64,000 bases of DNA from Atrina japonica (taxonomy: Eukaryota > Mollusca > Bivalvia > Pterioida > Pinnidae): assembly GCA_030159075.1 (NCBI GenBank), contig BROG01000256.1, positions 599,001-663,000 of the forward strand, given 5' to 3'. Position numbers and translations under genes: made by a program. Below the pieces are notes generated by a model. That model searched no databases, was not told where the DNA came from, and was given only the letters and a program-made list of their open reading frames with translations. Of the stretch, positions 47,315 to 60,564 are shown one piece after another. The number at the start of each line of letters is the position of its first letter. The stretch's first letter is position 1.

Positions 47315-49820
47315 CTTAGAATAATATTGGGAGTTGTTCATAAGGTATAGTGACTGATTGACAGTATGCCTGATTCACCTAAGAAAAAAATTGCACCAGT
47401 AAATTAAGCTATTTTTGAAAAATTAAATTATAAAGTTTTGTAATCAAGTGTAGGAAATGTTGGTAATATTACCTGACATTGTATATTTCAACTCACTTAG
47501 GTTGCCCATTGGGTTTCAGGGTTTTTTTTTCAAGTGAAGGATACCAGTGGTTATAAATTTGATAATGAATTCTGCATTATTCACCATGTCCCCAAAAAGT
47601 GAAATAAGCATGAAATATAATTTATTCATTAATCTATTTCAACAATAACCTGATAAATGTTAATCACTCAAACCCCCTAAATGTAAACATAAATATATAT
47701 GCTAATGAACCCCTGCTTAAAACAAGTTAAATGTAGTTTTATTTGTAGATTTGAGATGTATCTAATTTACATGTATTTTCTTATTAATAAATGTGTATAC
47801 ATGTATAAATATATTCATGTATTTAATTCATTAACAACTTGTTGGACAAGATATAGAATATATCAATTAGCATTTTAAAAAAGTAAATGTATGAAGGGTG
47901 ATTCTAATTTTGGTAAAAGCCCTGGTAAATCAAAAAGTGAGAACATGATTATAGTTCTTTTGTTTTCAAATTTCAATTTATTGGGCGAAAATAAATATAA
48001 GAATTAGAACATGAAAACTAATATAAAATGAGATATTACTTCGGCATATGAAATTGACAAAAGCTTGAAACTGACAACATGAAATAAAACTGAAAATATT
48101 TATACTGACAATCTAACGATTTTTCTAAAATATTTTTTAAATATACCTTTTAGGCATTTCTCATTTACCATATTATTGTGTTTACATAATTATGTAAATA
48201 ACAGGTAATTTGAATTTCTTGTGGACAATATTGTCTTTACCTGGGTCATTTTGATTTGAAAGTCATTTGAAATTTGCACAGCCACTTAATGCAAGGAACA
48301 TCCATAAATACCTAAATGTGGGCATAACTGTTTCACAGGTGTACAATTGGGCAAATAAATCTTTTTTATATATATATTTATTTTTTTTTTTTTTTGAATA
48401 CATGAATTACATTTCGGAATTAGAATTAATGAATATATTAAACTAATACACTATCCAGTACCCAGACACATTACCAGCAGGTACCTGCACGCATGCACGT
48501 GTTAAAAACCGAATGCAATTTTTCAAAAGTTTCCTTAGTCTAATAAATCCTCCCCAGGAAAATAATACAATACGTTTTCTGTAGCAAATTTCTGATCTTC
48601 GTTAAAAGTTCACCTCGGAACACTGCTATTAGAAGGAGATATTTGAAACTGAAACCAGAAAGAATATTTTGTCTGTCTGATTACGATCAGAGTGATATAG
48701 CTACTAAGTCGATACCGAAATATGCCAGAAAAGCGTTTGTTTATTGTAAACATTTCTTACAAACATGCACATTTTTCAACAACCTAAATGGCCTACCATT
48801 CTCTGTAAAAGTTGAACCGACATTATGGAGACGGTGTCAAAAATTCATTTAAATCAATCAAGCAAGGTTTGTGTGAGAAATATATGCTTTTTTGTAGAAA
48901 CATGTTTGTGTAAATTTTACGAGCTCTGTTATAGCTTTAAAGACTCCGCTCTCAGTTCCCTACTTGACACGTGTAAATGTTTTGAAACGGGCACTTGCTG
49001 CGTCAGTTTCACCGTGATTCTCTTGTCAGTTTCAAACAGTCGCTATCATAGAGAAGCGTTGAGAAGTCCCTCAGTTTTCTCGCACGTATTTATTTAATAA
49101 TTACGTGTATTGCTTCTGCATTAGATAACCTCAGCGAATTTAATCTTCTTAATATGAAAATCATCGCATGTAATTATATAATTAGAATTAATGTACATAT
49201 TTCATAACATTATCATTTGACATGTTGATTGACATGATCACTGATGACTCTGTTTTATTACATATAAATATAAATGATAATAATAATGATTATACACACA
49301 CACACACACATATATATACACACAATGTATATTGTTAAAATAAATGATGCAAATTTTGTAGAAGGGGTATAAAAATTGAAAGATATATATATATATATAT
49401 TGTTGTATACCCCAGTAAAATTAGTTTAATTATTTTTTGGATGGAGGAAACAACACAATCTTTTGATTTCAACATTAGTTTAAACATATTTCATTTTAAT
49501 TAGTGACATGGCATAAACAAACAAAATGTAGACAAGGATAAGAAAACAAGTACACTGTTTATATAAATTCCTCTCTGTTATGGACAAACCTGCATATGAC
49601 TTATAATTAGTCAGTCGGTATAATTTCATTACATTCACATATAAAGAAAAATTATAAACCAAAATGTAAAGTGATAGAAATGAGGAAATCAGGATTTTAA
49701 TCTGGTGTAGAGTATTTCAAGATTAATTTTATATAAAAAAGTTTTATATTATAGGTACATAAAGATCTTATCCTATCTCCATAATAGATATCATAAATAG
49801 TTAAATAAGGAAAGATTCAT
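47315..49820. other. AT-rich DNA, no gene supported
   Basis: About 2.5 kb with no gene. Frames 48643-48852 and 48825-49097 (69 and 90 codons) are moderately Cys-rich but unrecognised. A TCTT-TATATA-poly(T) tract (48360-48400) and short CA/TA runs (49292-49324, 49383-49400) are present. Confidence 0.4.
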
Positions 49821-49825
49821 CTTAT

Positions 49826-49899
49826 TTATTTATTTGTTTGTTCATTTATTTATTTATTTATTTATTTATTTAATTTTTCATTTATTTATTTATTTATTA
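49826..49899. repeat. TTTA tetranucleotide repeat
   Basis: TTTA units with TTTG, TTCA and TTTTTC interruptions. Confidence 0.9.
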
Positions 49900-49904
49900 G
49901 TTAG

Positions 49905-52900
49905 CAAATTATTCATGATTCAAAAAGCATTTTTATATAAAAATTCTGATTAAATTGTTGATATTTTTCACTGACAGATATGTTATACTTCTTTATGTGT
50001 ATGTAGTTGACATTTTTTGGAAGGGGAACAGGTTTTAAAAATAAGAACCAAATCTATGCGTCATCAGCGATGTATGTCTAACAGCAAAAAATTAATTACG
50101 GCACAAAATGGTCTACCTGAGTGAACCGTTCATGGCTACTCATTCGTCCTTGTCATAATTTCTTGTCAAAATGTACAAATCACCTGTATAGAACAGCCAT
50201 TTAACATTCCATTTTGCCGGTTAGAAACATTCTTGCAAATTAAACATACCAAATAGTAAACTTGTGAAAATTTGTTGTATTGATTTATATAAATTGGTGT
50301 TTTAAAAAAAAAAAAAAAAACGCGCCTTAAAAGTAATCAAATATCTCCGTGAAACATAAACCAGGTACATAAAGCAGGTAACTCTACACAGAAAATAATT
50401 TGCAGGTTTTCTTATTTTCACAATTCATTTGGCAACTTTTCCTTATTATTTGGGTCACTTTATGACTGTTTTATTTTCATATAATAATTATCCACAGTTA
50501 TAATTTTCAGTAAATTTCGGTTTCCATAGTAATCATTTTCTGTTTTGTCAAACTTTTAAAAATAACTTTTTATTTGTTTCAGCTCACAAAAACCTGAAAT
50601 AATGATTTTTCCAAAATATATTACCAGTAGTTTAATCCTTGAAATATATAACAATTCAGATTTAATAGGAATGATGAGATAATATGATAAATAAACAGTA
50701 AAATATGTATTTACAAATGTATTTTGTCCTCGAAAAAATCAACAACTTCAAACAGATTAAACAAATGCCAAATGAATGATCGAAGGGGTGTCTAAAACAG
50801 GCTATAAAATGACGAAATACCTGAAAATAAAAAATGTACATACCTAACTACCATGACAACGGAAAAGTAGAAATCTAATGAGCACACTAATTGTTGTTTA
50901 CAATTACGAAAAACGCTCGAGTTCATATTATGTAACTCAAATAATATATTTCTCGTAAACCATGACATTTGGCGTAGTGATGTGACAAATATAGACATCC
51001 CAAAAAATTGTAAAAATATATGGCAAAATTATCACAAAAGCACAGACCGACTCATGTCCAGTCACTCATTTTGTTTTAGAAATAATCGGGTTCGTGATCC
51101 TGAATGTGAATTTCTATCTTCCACATATTGTTGTCGAAGCCACACCCTGTGAAATAGATTTATACACGAGAAATCTATCGTTCTCTTCATTATTGAATAT
51201 ACCATAGTGATTCCCCCGATATTTCGAGAAAATATTTGAAATCCGTTGACCACGAAAAAAAAGACAAACGAGATTATAGGCTTGAAATTGAACGGATTAG
51301 AAACTTATAATAAATTTCGACATTGACAACATTGTACATTGCAGTCATAGCAAAGCATAAAATATATATTTGGTTTTTTTTACCATTGATTCCAGTGGGG
51401 CGTAATAATTTTTTCCTGAGGGAAACTCCACTAATGAAGAATAGTGAACTTTCAACAATGTCATATATTCACGGTGTTAGCGGGTTTAATACAAATAAAA
51501 TAAACAAAAAGTTTAAAATGTACCTTATCAGCTTGCAAATGGTAATCGAATGGAAACAGAAGCTATATAAACTCATGTACTCGCTTAGTTGTTAAAATTG
51601 CGATTCAAAGAAAATTATTTTTAAAGGAATTGTATTTTTGATAAAGATCAAAATCTTTTAAATTACCATTCACTCTTTGTTTGGTTCATACTCAGAATTG
51701 AGGGCAATTTCGGTTAAGATATAACTAGGGTCCGTCATACCAGAATTGAAAAGATTCACGTACTTTACAAACAAGTTGTGGGATTTCGGACACCAGTATT
51801 TTAAAATTCTAATAGTCAGTTTTCCCTTTTTTTATTATATTTACAATCGTAGACATTTTTTTCTCCAGATCATGAGAGGTGTGTGATCCATTCTCTAAAA
51901 ACAGAATGGGTCAGGAACAGATATGTTATCCAAACGGCAACTGAAACCAGAAATACACGGATTTTATTCTTCAGATGATGGCTTTTAGTGCGACTTTTAC
52001 CAGAAAATCTGACAATTATTAGAAATGCCTATCACTTATAAATATCTTGACGAATGTCAAATACATCTACCACAACGAGGGGCTAAGTGCAGTAAAATAT
52101 AATACCAACGTTGCGAGTAAGCTTTTAAACCCAGACGTCTAATTTGTGCAACATATACGCATTCGTGTCCATGGTCTTTAGCCATATATTCTGATAATAA
52201 TGTATTTGCATGTACACAACATTGGCCAACAATCTTGAACTTTATTGTTGCAAATGATAGATAAAAATTTTAAATGAAACGTTCTTACAATCATCGCGAA
52301 TTAAGTTAGTGAAATTCTTTACAATTAGAAATAAAAATATTGTTTTGTTTTTTACTCATTATAATTATTACTATTATCTTAGAATAAAAATCTTTGATTT
52401 TTGAGGCCGCTGTCTTCAGGAATATATATGATAATACTTCACAATTCTGTCTACTAATGTATCTGTGCATGTATTAACATGGTATGTTGTAATGGTCGAA
52501 TTCAGATAACTTGGCTGGGCGGTGTAACCTTTTGATTCCCATACTAGTGATTTGACTCTAAACATTAAACATGTCCAAGTTAAAAAATAAAAGGTATCGC
52601 GAAACTCTACCCCAAGGTGTATATGAGTTTGGTCTATTACCTTCAGTTGCTCGATGGTAAGCTAGGTCGCTGGTACGAGTCCCATAAAAATGCAAGAATG
52701 TTATTCTAGTAACAGAAGAATGGCAGAAAATCTAGCAAGGTGATGTACCTGGATCATTAGCCAAAAGACAAGTGAAGGGCAAATACCAAGCCATCGTACT
52801 TTCATAAGTTATACGACTTCGTGCTAATAACGTTATGCTAAAATCTAGTCTAATTTTAAATCAGCACCTTTGGATTCTGATAATGGAATTTACCATACCT

Positions 52901-53920
52901 TTAGATATTTCAGTCCAAATGTGGAATCAGGGGTTCATTGAATTAATATATACCACAAAAAAACCAACATTTTGAAACCCGATATCGTGATCCATAAACG
53001 ACTGTCTTGGACACAGCAATATTTACTGAATTCTGATAATACCATTAACTGCAACTTTTGCTATCTAAATATAATTGATTGAAAAGATCGAGTTAAGAAC
53101 TTTTTCAGACTTAAGGAATTCTAAATCCTATATGCTAAGCCTAGTTTGTCCATACTTTATGTTGATTAGGTTCACCTTGTATTCATTTTAAGATTTCAAA
53201 GGTCACTAAAGAAACTTTTTGAAAGAAATGTTAAATAAAGATATTATCCACAAAACAGCGCATTTTGTGTAATTATAGAAACACTCATTCTGCTATACTG
53301 AGTCAATTTCATACGTCAAAATTTTGTCACTCCTTCGAATAGTGGGGAAAATCGGAACTTTTCACTTCCGGTTAAGCAGTTTATCGTATATTTTTGACTT
53401 GCAATACCAATCTCTTACACAGATGTCTGACATGTAGTCCCAAAAATGTCTGAAATGTAGTCCCAAATCACGTGATCATATAACTAATCATGACTGGATG
53501 GATATTACTGCAAATTATTCAGAATAGTGATACGATTCACAAAAATATATTTCCTATATTTACAGCCATTTTAAAAAGGTATTCCGCCTCAAACATTTCG
53601 CCACAATTATATTTTATGTCAAAACTAAAGATAATGCAAAAAGGCAATTAATTTATAAAATCAAAATCTAGAGTACATTTATATACATGTAATCTACAGG
53701 AATTATATAAAATCGAGATGTTGACAGAGACTGAGGGAGAGTGCAAGGACCGACAACTCTGTAAGAGATTGCTGGAATATGGATGCAGTGTAAGGTGCTA
53801 CATTTGGGAAACCACCAACAGGGAAGTGGTTTCACTTGTCATCTTTAAAAGAGAGAATATTTATCCAGTTTTCCCCCCTCGCAGATGAATCGAATCAAGA
53901 CATCCCTGAATGTTGTCAAT
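49905..53920. other. AT-rich DNA, no gene supported
   Basis: About 4 kb without a recognised gene, RNA or repeat family. A 17-18 bp A-run is at about 50306-50322. A lone B-box-like GGTACGAGTCC at about 52673 lacks a convincing A-box partner. Frames up to 90 codons (51323-51595) are unrecognised. Confidence 0.4.
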
Positions 53921-53928
53921 GTAAGTAT

Positions 53929-54110
53929 AGACCCGTTAGCAGTAACTGCGGTCCTGTGACTTTGCCAGTCATTAGTTGGCAAAATGATACAGATTCCCGG
54001 AAATGATGTCAAGAAACAATCAGTTACTATAACGACATCTATGTTTTTGCGGGTATCTGTATCATTGTGCCAACCAAAGTCATAGGACCACAGTTACTGC
54101 TAAAGGGTCT
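53929..54110. mobile_element. MITE (family M5), ~182 bp, ~66 bp inverted ends
   Basis: The left arm AGACCCGTTAGCAGTAACTG then GGTCCTGTGACTTTG, ATGATACAGATTCCCG is mirrored by the right arm. The complement of the right arm reads AGACCCTTTAGCAGTAACTG, GGTCCTATGACTTTGG and ATGATACAGATACCCG. The unpaired middle is about 45 bp. No coding capacity. No clear target duplication was established. Confidence 0.78.
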
Positions 54111-54114
54111 TTTG

Positions 54115-55200
54115 TAAAACCGGAAGTAACATTTTCCACATTTTAGTTGACGTCACTTAAATTGAATACAGACTATTACGACAAAAATTAGGGAATGAAA
54201 CAACTAAAAATTTGTTTTCTGAGATCAAACATTTTCAACCGAATTTTGGTCAACTTACATTAGTGTTAACGGTTAAACAAACTAAGGATGAATCTTCTAG
54301 CAAGACCATTATGTTTGTACATGTTTGTTGGAAAAGAACTTCATGCACGGGTGTCTGTATAGCGCATTTGTGAGCACAATCGTAACGCACCTATACGACA
54401 TACTTGGGTTTGGTTCTTGCATTGACCGAGAGCAGATATTATGGGGTAAACGTCAGCTCGAACACGTGAATTTTCTCCAGGTGCCTTACACAGTAAAAAC
54501 CCTCGTTAGTCAAACAGCAACAAGAGACACTGGTAGCCTATAAACTGTATATCTTGTTTTGTAATTGATTTGAAAACTTAATCTAAAATTTCAGAAACAT
54601 GGTTAAGACTCTCATGCGGCTCATAATAGCAAAGTTTGATATACACTGAGATAAGCAGAAATAAATGCCCTTATTTTTCATTATTAGTATAATTATTTTC
54701 AGTGATGAAATATTGATAAAAAATAGAAGATTTTGTTAACATTAATTTTTTTTGGATTTCATATATTGATAGTTTGGTTTTAAATAAACTACATTTAATT
54801 CTCGTTTATTCCATGCCATTCAGGAAATAAGCAAAATACCATACACATTCGGTGATCAGATATACATGTAGAACTCAATCTTACTAATAAAGAGCATGCG
54901 CAGTTGATAAATAATGCACTACCAAGATAACCATTGTAGATGCATTATTTCACGGACAAACCTTTATCAGCTAGCTACCAAATAAATCGGTTAATTGATT
55001 TTCATTACTTTAATGAATATTTACTTCAGGTAAGATAGTTGGAGAAATATAAATGTGCACCATCATGAGTAACCACGGGAACCAATATAATAGTGTCCTA
55101 TTGGTCATATAAAAAAATCCAAAATGCATAAATGACGATTTTTTCCCAAAATGACCAATATGTCATATGACAGTAGTTTATTCACCCAAAACACAATGTT
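54115..55200. other. AT-rich DNA, no gene supported
   Basis: Frame 54325-54543 (72 codons) is unrecognised. A small inverted pair (CCTATTGGTCATAT and ATGACCAATATG) spans 55097-55160. Confidence 0.4.
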
Positions 55201-55204
55201 TTAG

Positions 55205-55345
55205 GTATATCAATGTAAAAATAACCGATACCAAAGGTATAAATCTTCAGGATGTCCAGGATACAAAATACAAATCTGGTGAACATCGGACAAGCACGGA
55301 ACTCTGGAAATTCAGAGGTGGGATCAGGTGCCATGAAGGAGTACG
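55205..55345 (+). repeat. Family R dispersed repeat, 5' and central part
   Basis: It shows GATACCAAAGGTATAAATCT, CAGGATGTCCAGGATACA, CAAATCTGGTGAACATCGG, CACGGAACTCTGGAAATTC and AGAGGTGGGATCAGGTGCC. The 63- and 78-codon frames here are translations of the repeat. Confidence 0.8.
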
Positions 55346-55349
55346 AACA

Positions 55350-56040
55350 CATAAATAAATACAGCATATGATAACTATACATGTAGCAATGTATTGCAGG
55401 CGGAGGAGAAAATTTCATATAAGAATAAATTTGTTTTTCACAGCATTAAATAATTATACCACAAGATTATGCAGAAACATTTTATGAGGACAATAGCTGA
55501 ACGAGTTTCAAACAGGGTAGTCTTCTGAAGTAGTATAGTAGGGTTTCATACATTTGGTGTAATGATGGCATTTCAGTGTGTAATTCTATTCATCCTCTAT
55601 TTCTTGAAGATCATAACATGTACAAAAACAATTTTGCCTATCAATAAAATTACGACCTTTTTCTAAAAACAGACAGCTATGGGCTGACATTCTGAATCTT
55701 TAAATAAGATGACAGCAATGATTTGATGCAACTTTATGTAAATAAAAATGTAAAAAATGTAAAAATGTTTAATCTACAGAAGACATTTCACAGATTGGTT
55801 AAAATATTGATTTTCTTGTTAGATAGAATGTGTATCAACCTTTCGTTAAATGTTTTAAGAAAAAGAATCACATTTAATATGTTGTATGGTCTATACTTTG
55901 CCGAAAAAATTAAATTATAAAACATTCTTAACTTTTTGCAGCCATGTACACGTAGAGGTAGGTTGATCAGATGATAGCCAAGGCTCCAATAAATCCTTGT
56001 ATGATGTGATTAAAATACAATTTTCTGTTTTTAAATGTTT
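55350..56040. other. AT-rich DNA, no gene seen
   Basis: Nothing supported. Frame 55723-55920 is unrecognised. Confidence 0.45.
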
Positions 56041-56044
56041 TAGT

Positions 56045-56130
56045 TAGTATTTCACAATTTTGGATTTCCAGACATCCGTGTTTGTCCAATGTTCACTAGA
56101 TTTGTATACTGTTTCATTAACATCATTGAA
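56045..56130 (-). repeat. Family R fragment
   Basis: The minus strand reads ACAAATCTAGTGAACATTGG then ACAAACACGGATGTCTGG. It lies directly next to the piggyBac-like MITE at 56133. Confidence 0.65.
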
Positions 56131-56132
56131 AT

Positions 56133-56220
56133 GAACCATTTCACCCCTAAATTTCTAAATGGTATGCTCTATTCCATTGTTTAGACCAGTCTATTGTGGT
56201 CTGTGGGGTTGAAATGTTAA
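56133..56220. mobile_element. piggyBac-like MITE (family M4), ~88 bp
   Basis: The left end is eroded (GAAC-CATTTCACCCCTA). The right end GGGGTTGAAATG-TTAA keeps a TTAA site. The core TGGTATGCTCTATTCCATTG, TTTAGACCAGTCTATTGTGG matches the other two copies. Confidence 0.68.
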
Positions 56221-56224
56221 TACC

Positions 56225-57035
56225 AAACTCAGAATAAACATTCATATTTGTAGAAGATTTTTCACATTTAAAAATGGATTTACGAAAATTCATATGTAGA
56301 GTTTCAATGTTTTGTGCGGGATGAACTCCCCAGATTTCAAATGAATAATTCAGTACAGCACCAACATATATATCAAATTAAGAAAGCTCGTTTCAATATT
56401 TAGAAATATATACAAAGAAAAGAAACATTTTCTACCACATGAAGTCACTTTGATTTGTGATATAAAATGCCCCTTTGCATCTTAGGTTTAAACCAAGATA
56501 GTTAAAATTATTCACAATTCTAATTTTCTTATTATGATAAACCATTTCTCATTTGGTCCGAGTTTTCCGGCTTTTCTAAAAACAATAATTTTTGACAACA
56601 TTCAGATAGATAGTTTATTCTCACAAACCAATGAATTACAAAGGTATAGAGATTAACACATTAACATTTAACATATATACAATACATAAATATAAATGGA
56701 ATATGTCTACATAATATGAACATATATATAAATATAAAAATCAAATGAAATACAGAATGGTCAGTTTATTTTCAAAATATTGAACACTGTCATTATGATG
56801 CTAAATAAATTCACTCCGCCATTACAGTAAATAAGTAAATTATTCCAGCTTTGGTGTAGATATTTAGATTCAGTCTGCATAATCATTTCATGTTTAAGAG
56901 GTTAATTGATTTTCATTAACTACATAAAATAATCACTTTAATCAAGATGGTTAGAGAAATGTAAATTTGCATAAAGAATCGTATAAGGTAAGAAGATGTC
57001 AAGGTAAATGATAGTTCGATACAAGATGAAAAATA
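56225..57035. other. AT-rich DNA, no gene seen
   Basis: No supported gene or repeat. Confidence 0.45.
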
Positions 57036-57051
57036 TACTGCCTTGTTCCCG

Positions 57052-57174
57052 GAATCGGCCTGGCTCAGTCGGTAGCGTGCTCGACTCTGGATCGTGAGGT
57101 CGTGAGTTCGAGTCCCGCCGGCGACAGGTTGGTTGAGTGGGACATTAAACAACAATAAACAAACAAACAAACAA
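57052..57174 (+). mobile_element. Short tRNA-Lys-like SINE with target-site duplications
   Basis: The head TCGGCCTGGCTCAGTCGGTA, TCGTGAGTTCGAGTCCCGCC is the same tRNA-Lys-like head as the 25.4 kb SINE. The tail TTAAACAACAATAAACAAAC is also the same, but the ~145 bp central domain is absent, leaving only about 20 bp between head and tail. Flanking 12 bp direct repeats GCCTTGTTCCCG (57040-57051) and GCCTTGGTCCCG (57175-57186), differing at one base, mark it as a genuine retroposition. The 92-codon minus frame is a translation of it. Confidence 0.88.
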
Positions 57175-57189
57175 GCCTTGGTCCCGACT

Positions 57190-58408
57190 ACCATTGCAAT
57201 AAATTCATATCTGGTGGATTTTTACAGGGGAATCATAACTGTGATCCCAAAATTTATATGTAAATGATGTAATTTGATAAAATGTTTTACAAACGGCTAT
57301 ATAGCCAAATAAAGAAATAAAAATTTGAGCTTGAGTACTGAGTAAATTTGGTGACTTTGGGGCCGGACATCTGTCTCGTGCGAAGTTTGAGGTGGCGCCT
57401 CCTATTATTTTCACCATATTCTATTTTCTTTATATAAACTAAAAATGAAAATCCCGGAGAAATATATCAAGTTGCCAATATCACTGATTGCACTAATGAT
57501 TCGAAACTCATAAATTTTAAATATGATTTTTCTCGATTGCAAAATGAGAATTAATGAGGGTACAACTGATGAATATGCGAAGAAAACAATGTGGTATCAT
57601 ATGCGAAATAGCTGAAACCAGGTTCATCTCATATAACTTATGTCAAGGATGTATATAAACCATGAAAAAAAGTAGTTAGCGGGCAGATGGGTACACGTAA
57701 TGGAGAAATCTTGGTATCCGGTGATATGCTTAGAGTGTAAAATTTAACAATATGTATTTAGAATGAATGATTATTTAGCTTGACGGGTTTGAACGATTTA
57801 TACTGGATATTACTACACCAGGAAATGTTTCAAAAAGATCCCCCAGAAATCAAAAACCCATTAGCGTGTTGTAATACTGATAACAGACTGGGATTGTAAG
57901 AAATGAATATGAAACTGACATAGGAATTAGTCTTAATTTTTAGGTAATTTAACACACAGACGGTGTCTTGTTCATTGTGTGTCTCATTTCGTATCCTATA
58001 TACATGAACCTGGAGTTGATGTCATTTTCATATTTAGGAAGTGTGAAATATTACGAAGATTAAATACTTTAATAAGATTTTTTTTTAAAAAATGTTGCCA
58101 TGACAAGGTAAACAAATGACAGGATCGGAGCGGAGCGTGGGCAATATTTGAGTATATATATATATATTGGATAAATTGATTAACTATGATTGTTGCTGTG
58201 ACAACGATATACATATTCGCCAGATCATCGGATGGGGTGTATCAGCTTAACAGTTTAGTAAAGGATTTGATATAACATATATTTCAATTATCGGAACCTT
58301 TTTATTGTATCAATTGTTTTTCAGAAAGTACAAATATGGCTAAATATTAACAACACGTTTCTTACAGACGTAAGATTCTGTTAGACTTATACATCATTAT
58401 CACATGCA
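57190..58408. other. AT-rich DNA, no gene seen
   Basis: Frames of about 70 codons are unrecognised. A short TA run lies near 58154-58168. Confidence 0.45.
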
Positions 58409-58410
58409 TA

Positions 58411-58499
58411 CAGTGTAACTTGTTATTGCGACTGGTTATTTGCGGCCTTGAATGTAAGGTGGTCTCCTAAGCAGGTGGTCTCTGGGCGAGGTTCTACTG
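58411..58499. mobile_element. Small MITE (family M3), 89 bp, TA-flanked
   Basis: It begins CAGTGTAACTTG and ends GCGAGGTTCTACTG, with TA on both sides (58409-58410 and 58500-58501). The interior CTTGAATGTAAGGTGGTCTC, AGGTGGTCTCTGGGCGAGG parallels the 18182-18301 element, which is longer. Confidence 0.78.
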
Positions 58500-58712
58500 T
58501 ACGTTGAAGAATTCGTGATGTCCGCTTCAATATTTTCATTGAAGAACAACATAAATTGCGTATAATATTAACACGTCACTATGATGTTGTATCCTCTTCT
58601 ACCACACGATATTGTTATTGTTATATATAATATTATCAACTGGCATTTCCTGTGCGCTTATTATTATTATTATTATTATTATTTGATGTTTTTTCTTTTT
58701 TACTCCTTAGAT

Positions 58713-58815
58713 TGATATACAATAACAAAAAGAGATATACAAAGGCATACAAAATTTGACTTCCAATACATTTTATGAAAATTGCTTGAGAAACCCAGGT
58801 TTGGCACTTGATTAA
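58713..58815. mobile_element. MITE family M1 fragment
   Basis: TGATATACAATAACAAAAAG, ACAAAGGCATACAAAATTTG and ATGAAAATTGCTTGAGAAAC match the arm and centre of the 856-1131 element. No terminal repeat was found. An ATT microsatellite (58660-58682) precedes it. Confidence 0.6.
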
Positions 58816-58819
58816 CTCA

Positions 58820-59270
58820 ACCTTACTTTTGGTGTATCAATACAAATAGCTAATGTCGCTGAAATCTTTTGTGCGCTTCTTTGCTGTTCAATGACATAGT
58901 GGTTAATTAAGGCACTTATTCAATACACATATTTTATTTTTTTTGTTATATTATAATAACTATACGGTTATCTTATTATTATGAGTCTTTATAAAATTCA
59001 TTTACACTACAAATTATTTTTTTCGAGATCGTTTTGTGCCCAAACCAGCCGCACTTTTGAATTACATGCATTCTTGATTAAGAATTACAATAAAGATTAA
59101 TCCTGAAACTTAGTTCTAGAAAAGTAAAATTAGCACTGAAATGAAATAAAGTTACAAAAAGTACAATTCCAAACAGTATAGAAAATTAACAAAATATGAT
59201 ATAAAACTTAAGGGTGAATAAATATGCAAAATATCTTAGTGATAAATTGATAGCCAGCAACCACCCCCTC
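58820..59270. other. AT-rich DNA, no gene seen
   Basis: Nothing supported. Confidence 0.45.
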
Positions 59271-59272
59271 CA

Positions 59273-59275
<3 letters not shown>

Positions 59276-59308
<33 letters not shown>
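59276..59308 (+). repeat. A homopolymer, ~33 bp
   Basis: Run of A followed by GAAAGGGG. It could be the 3' tail of a retroposed sequence, but no body was recognised upstream. Confidence 0.9.
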
Positions 59309-59310
<2 letters not shown>

Positions 59311-59311
59311 A

Positions 59312-60450
59312 AGGGGAAAAGGCTCATAAATAAAAATTCCTGCAATTTATCTCTCGCAGCCACACAAGGTGTATGATCGATTTCGACATAATCATTTTAA
59401 CATGTTTACTTTACAAATTTTATAAGCCATAATCTTACAACTTTTATCTTTTCAATGTTGAAAAGTAGCAGATAAAAGGAAAATAAAGGTGAAATAATTA
59501 CCCACACTTCTACCGACTAAATATATAGTGCTAAATCTTAAAACTTATCAAATGACACAGAAATCTCGCAAAATCCCATAGGATTTCAACAGGGGTGTCT
59601 AATTAAGGAACTTGGAAGACGCGTTATTTTCTACCTATTGTGGGGCTGTTAGAAACTTGATATTAAAGAGTACCTTTGATAGAAGCTAACTCTTAATCAT
59701 AGCCAACGGTTTATCACAAGGACAATTTTTCACATATGATAAACGTTAATTTGAGGGCAATTTTCCAGTCTGTTGCTCCCAAAGAATGACATTCCGTGAT
59801 TATAGTCTTATTTTATTGATGTTGTTTTTCTTGGGCGAAAGAAGAAAATAAAACTATATATATAGCAAGATGGAAAAAATCTGAAAGTAAAATGAAACAA
59901 ACTGCAAAATTTTCAAACTTGTTTAATGTAATACCGGTAATTTTTTGTATACCGGAAGTACATCTCTGATAATTTTTACAATGCCCTCTTCCTTTGATTG
60001 ATGGGTTGAAATAATATTTCTATACATTGTGTTTAATTTCACCGTTTCAATGGAATGGCTTTTCAAAGACAAACGACTTTATTTATAAAAATGTGTATTC
60101 AGACTAGACTGACGTATGTAAGATTTTCAAATGGGGGGTGGGGGAGGACTTCTGAAATTGAACTAGTATACACTCAACAACAGGCACGACTAAATTTTTA
60201 GCCAAATGTTTGCAAATTGTCAAGAAAAGATAGAAAAAATTATAGTCATGCTTGAACACTTTTGAATTATGAATTGTTAAGCAGTAATCTGAAAAATGCT
60301 GAATAGGCATAATAGTACTGTAGACAGAAGATTGCCATTGTTGTTTCTGGTATAATTCATTTCATGTGGAAACACATTTAGATTCGGTATCGAAGGAAAC
60401 GCTCAAGTCTTGAACTCGACTCCTTTTTGTGGGAATAGAAGGCTCCTATA
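59312..60450. other. AT-rich DNA, no gene seen
   Basis: No supported gene or repeat. Confidence 0.45.
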
Positions 60451-60454
60451 GTAT

Positions 60455-60558
60455 AAAATCACGGATACCAATTGTATTAACCGTCAGGAGGTTCAAGAGA
60501 CAAATACAAAACCTGGTTAACATTGGACAAACATCCAATTTTCAGAGGTGGGATCGTG
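60455..60558 (+). repeat. Family R fragment (5' part)
   Basis: It shows AAAATCACGGATACCAATTG, CAAAACCTGGTTAACATTGG, ACAAACATCC and TTTTCAGAGGTGGGATCGTG, after which similarity stops. Confidence 0.72.
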
Positions 60559-60564
60559 TAAAAT

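Noticed and set aside
52640..52690. Possible third SINE head (GGTACGAGTCC)
   Set aside because: The B-box has a mismatch and no A-box, body or tail was found at the right distance.
57052..57125. Functional tRNA-Lys gene
   Set aside because: The head resembles tRNA-Lys, but the anticodon loop and stems are altered. A SINE tail and target duplications show it is a retroposon.
57541..57585. CTGATGA followed by GAAGAAAAC as another hammerhead
   Set aside because: No stem II or helix I pairing is possible and the family flanks are absent.
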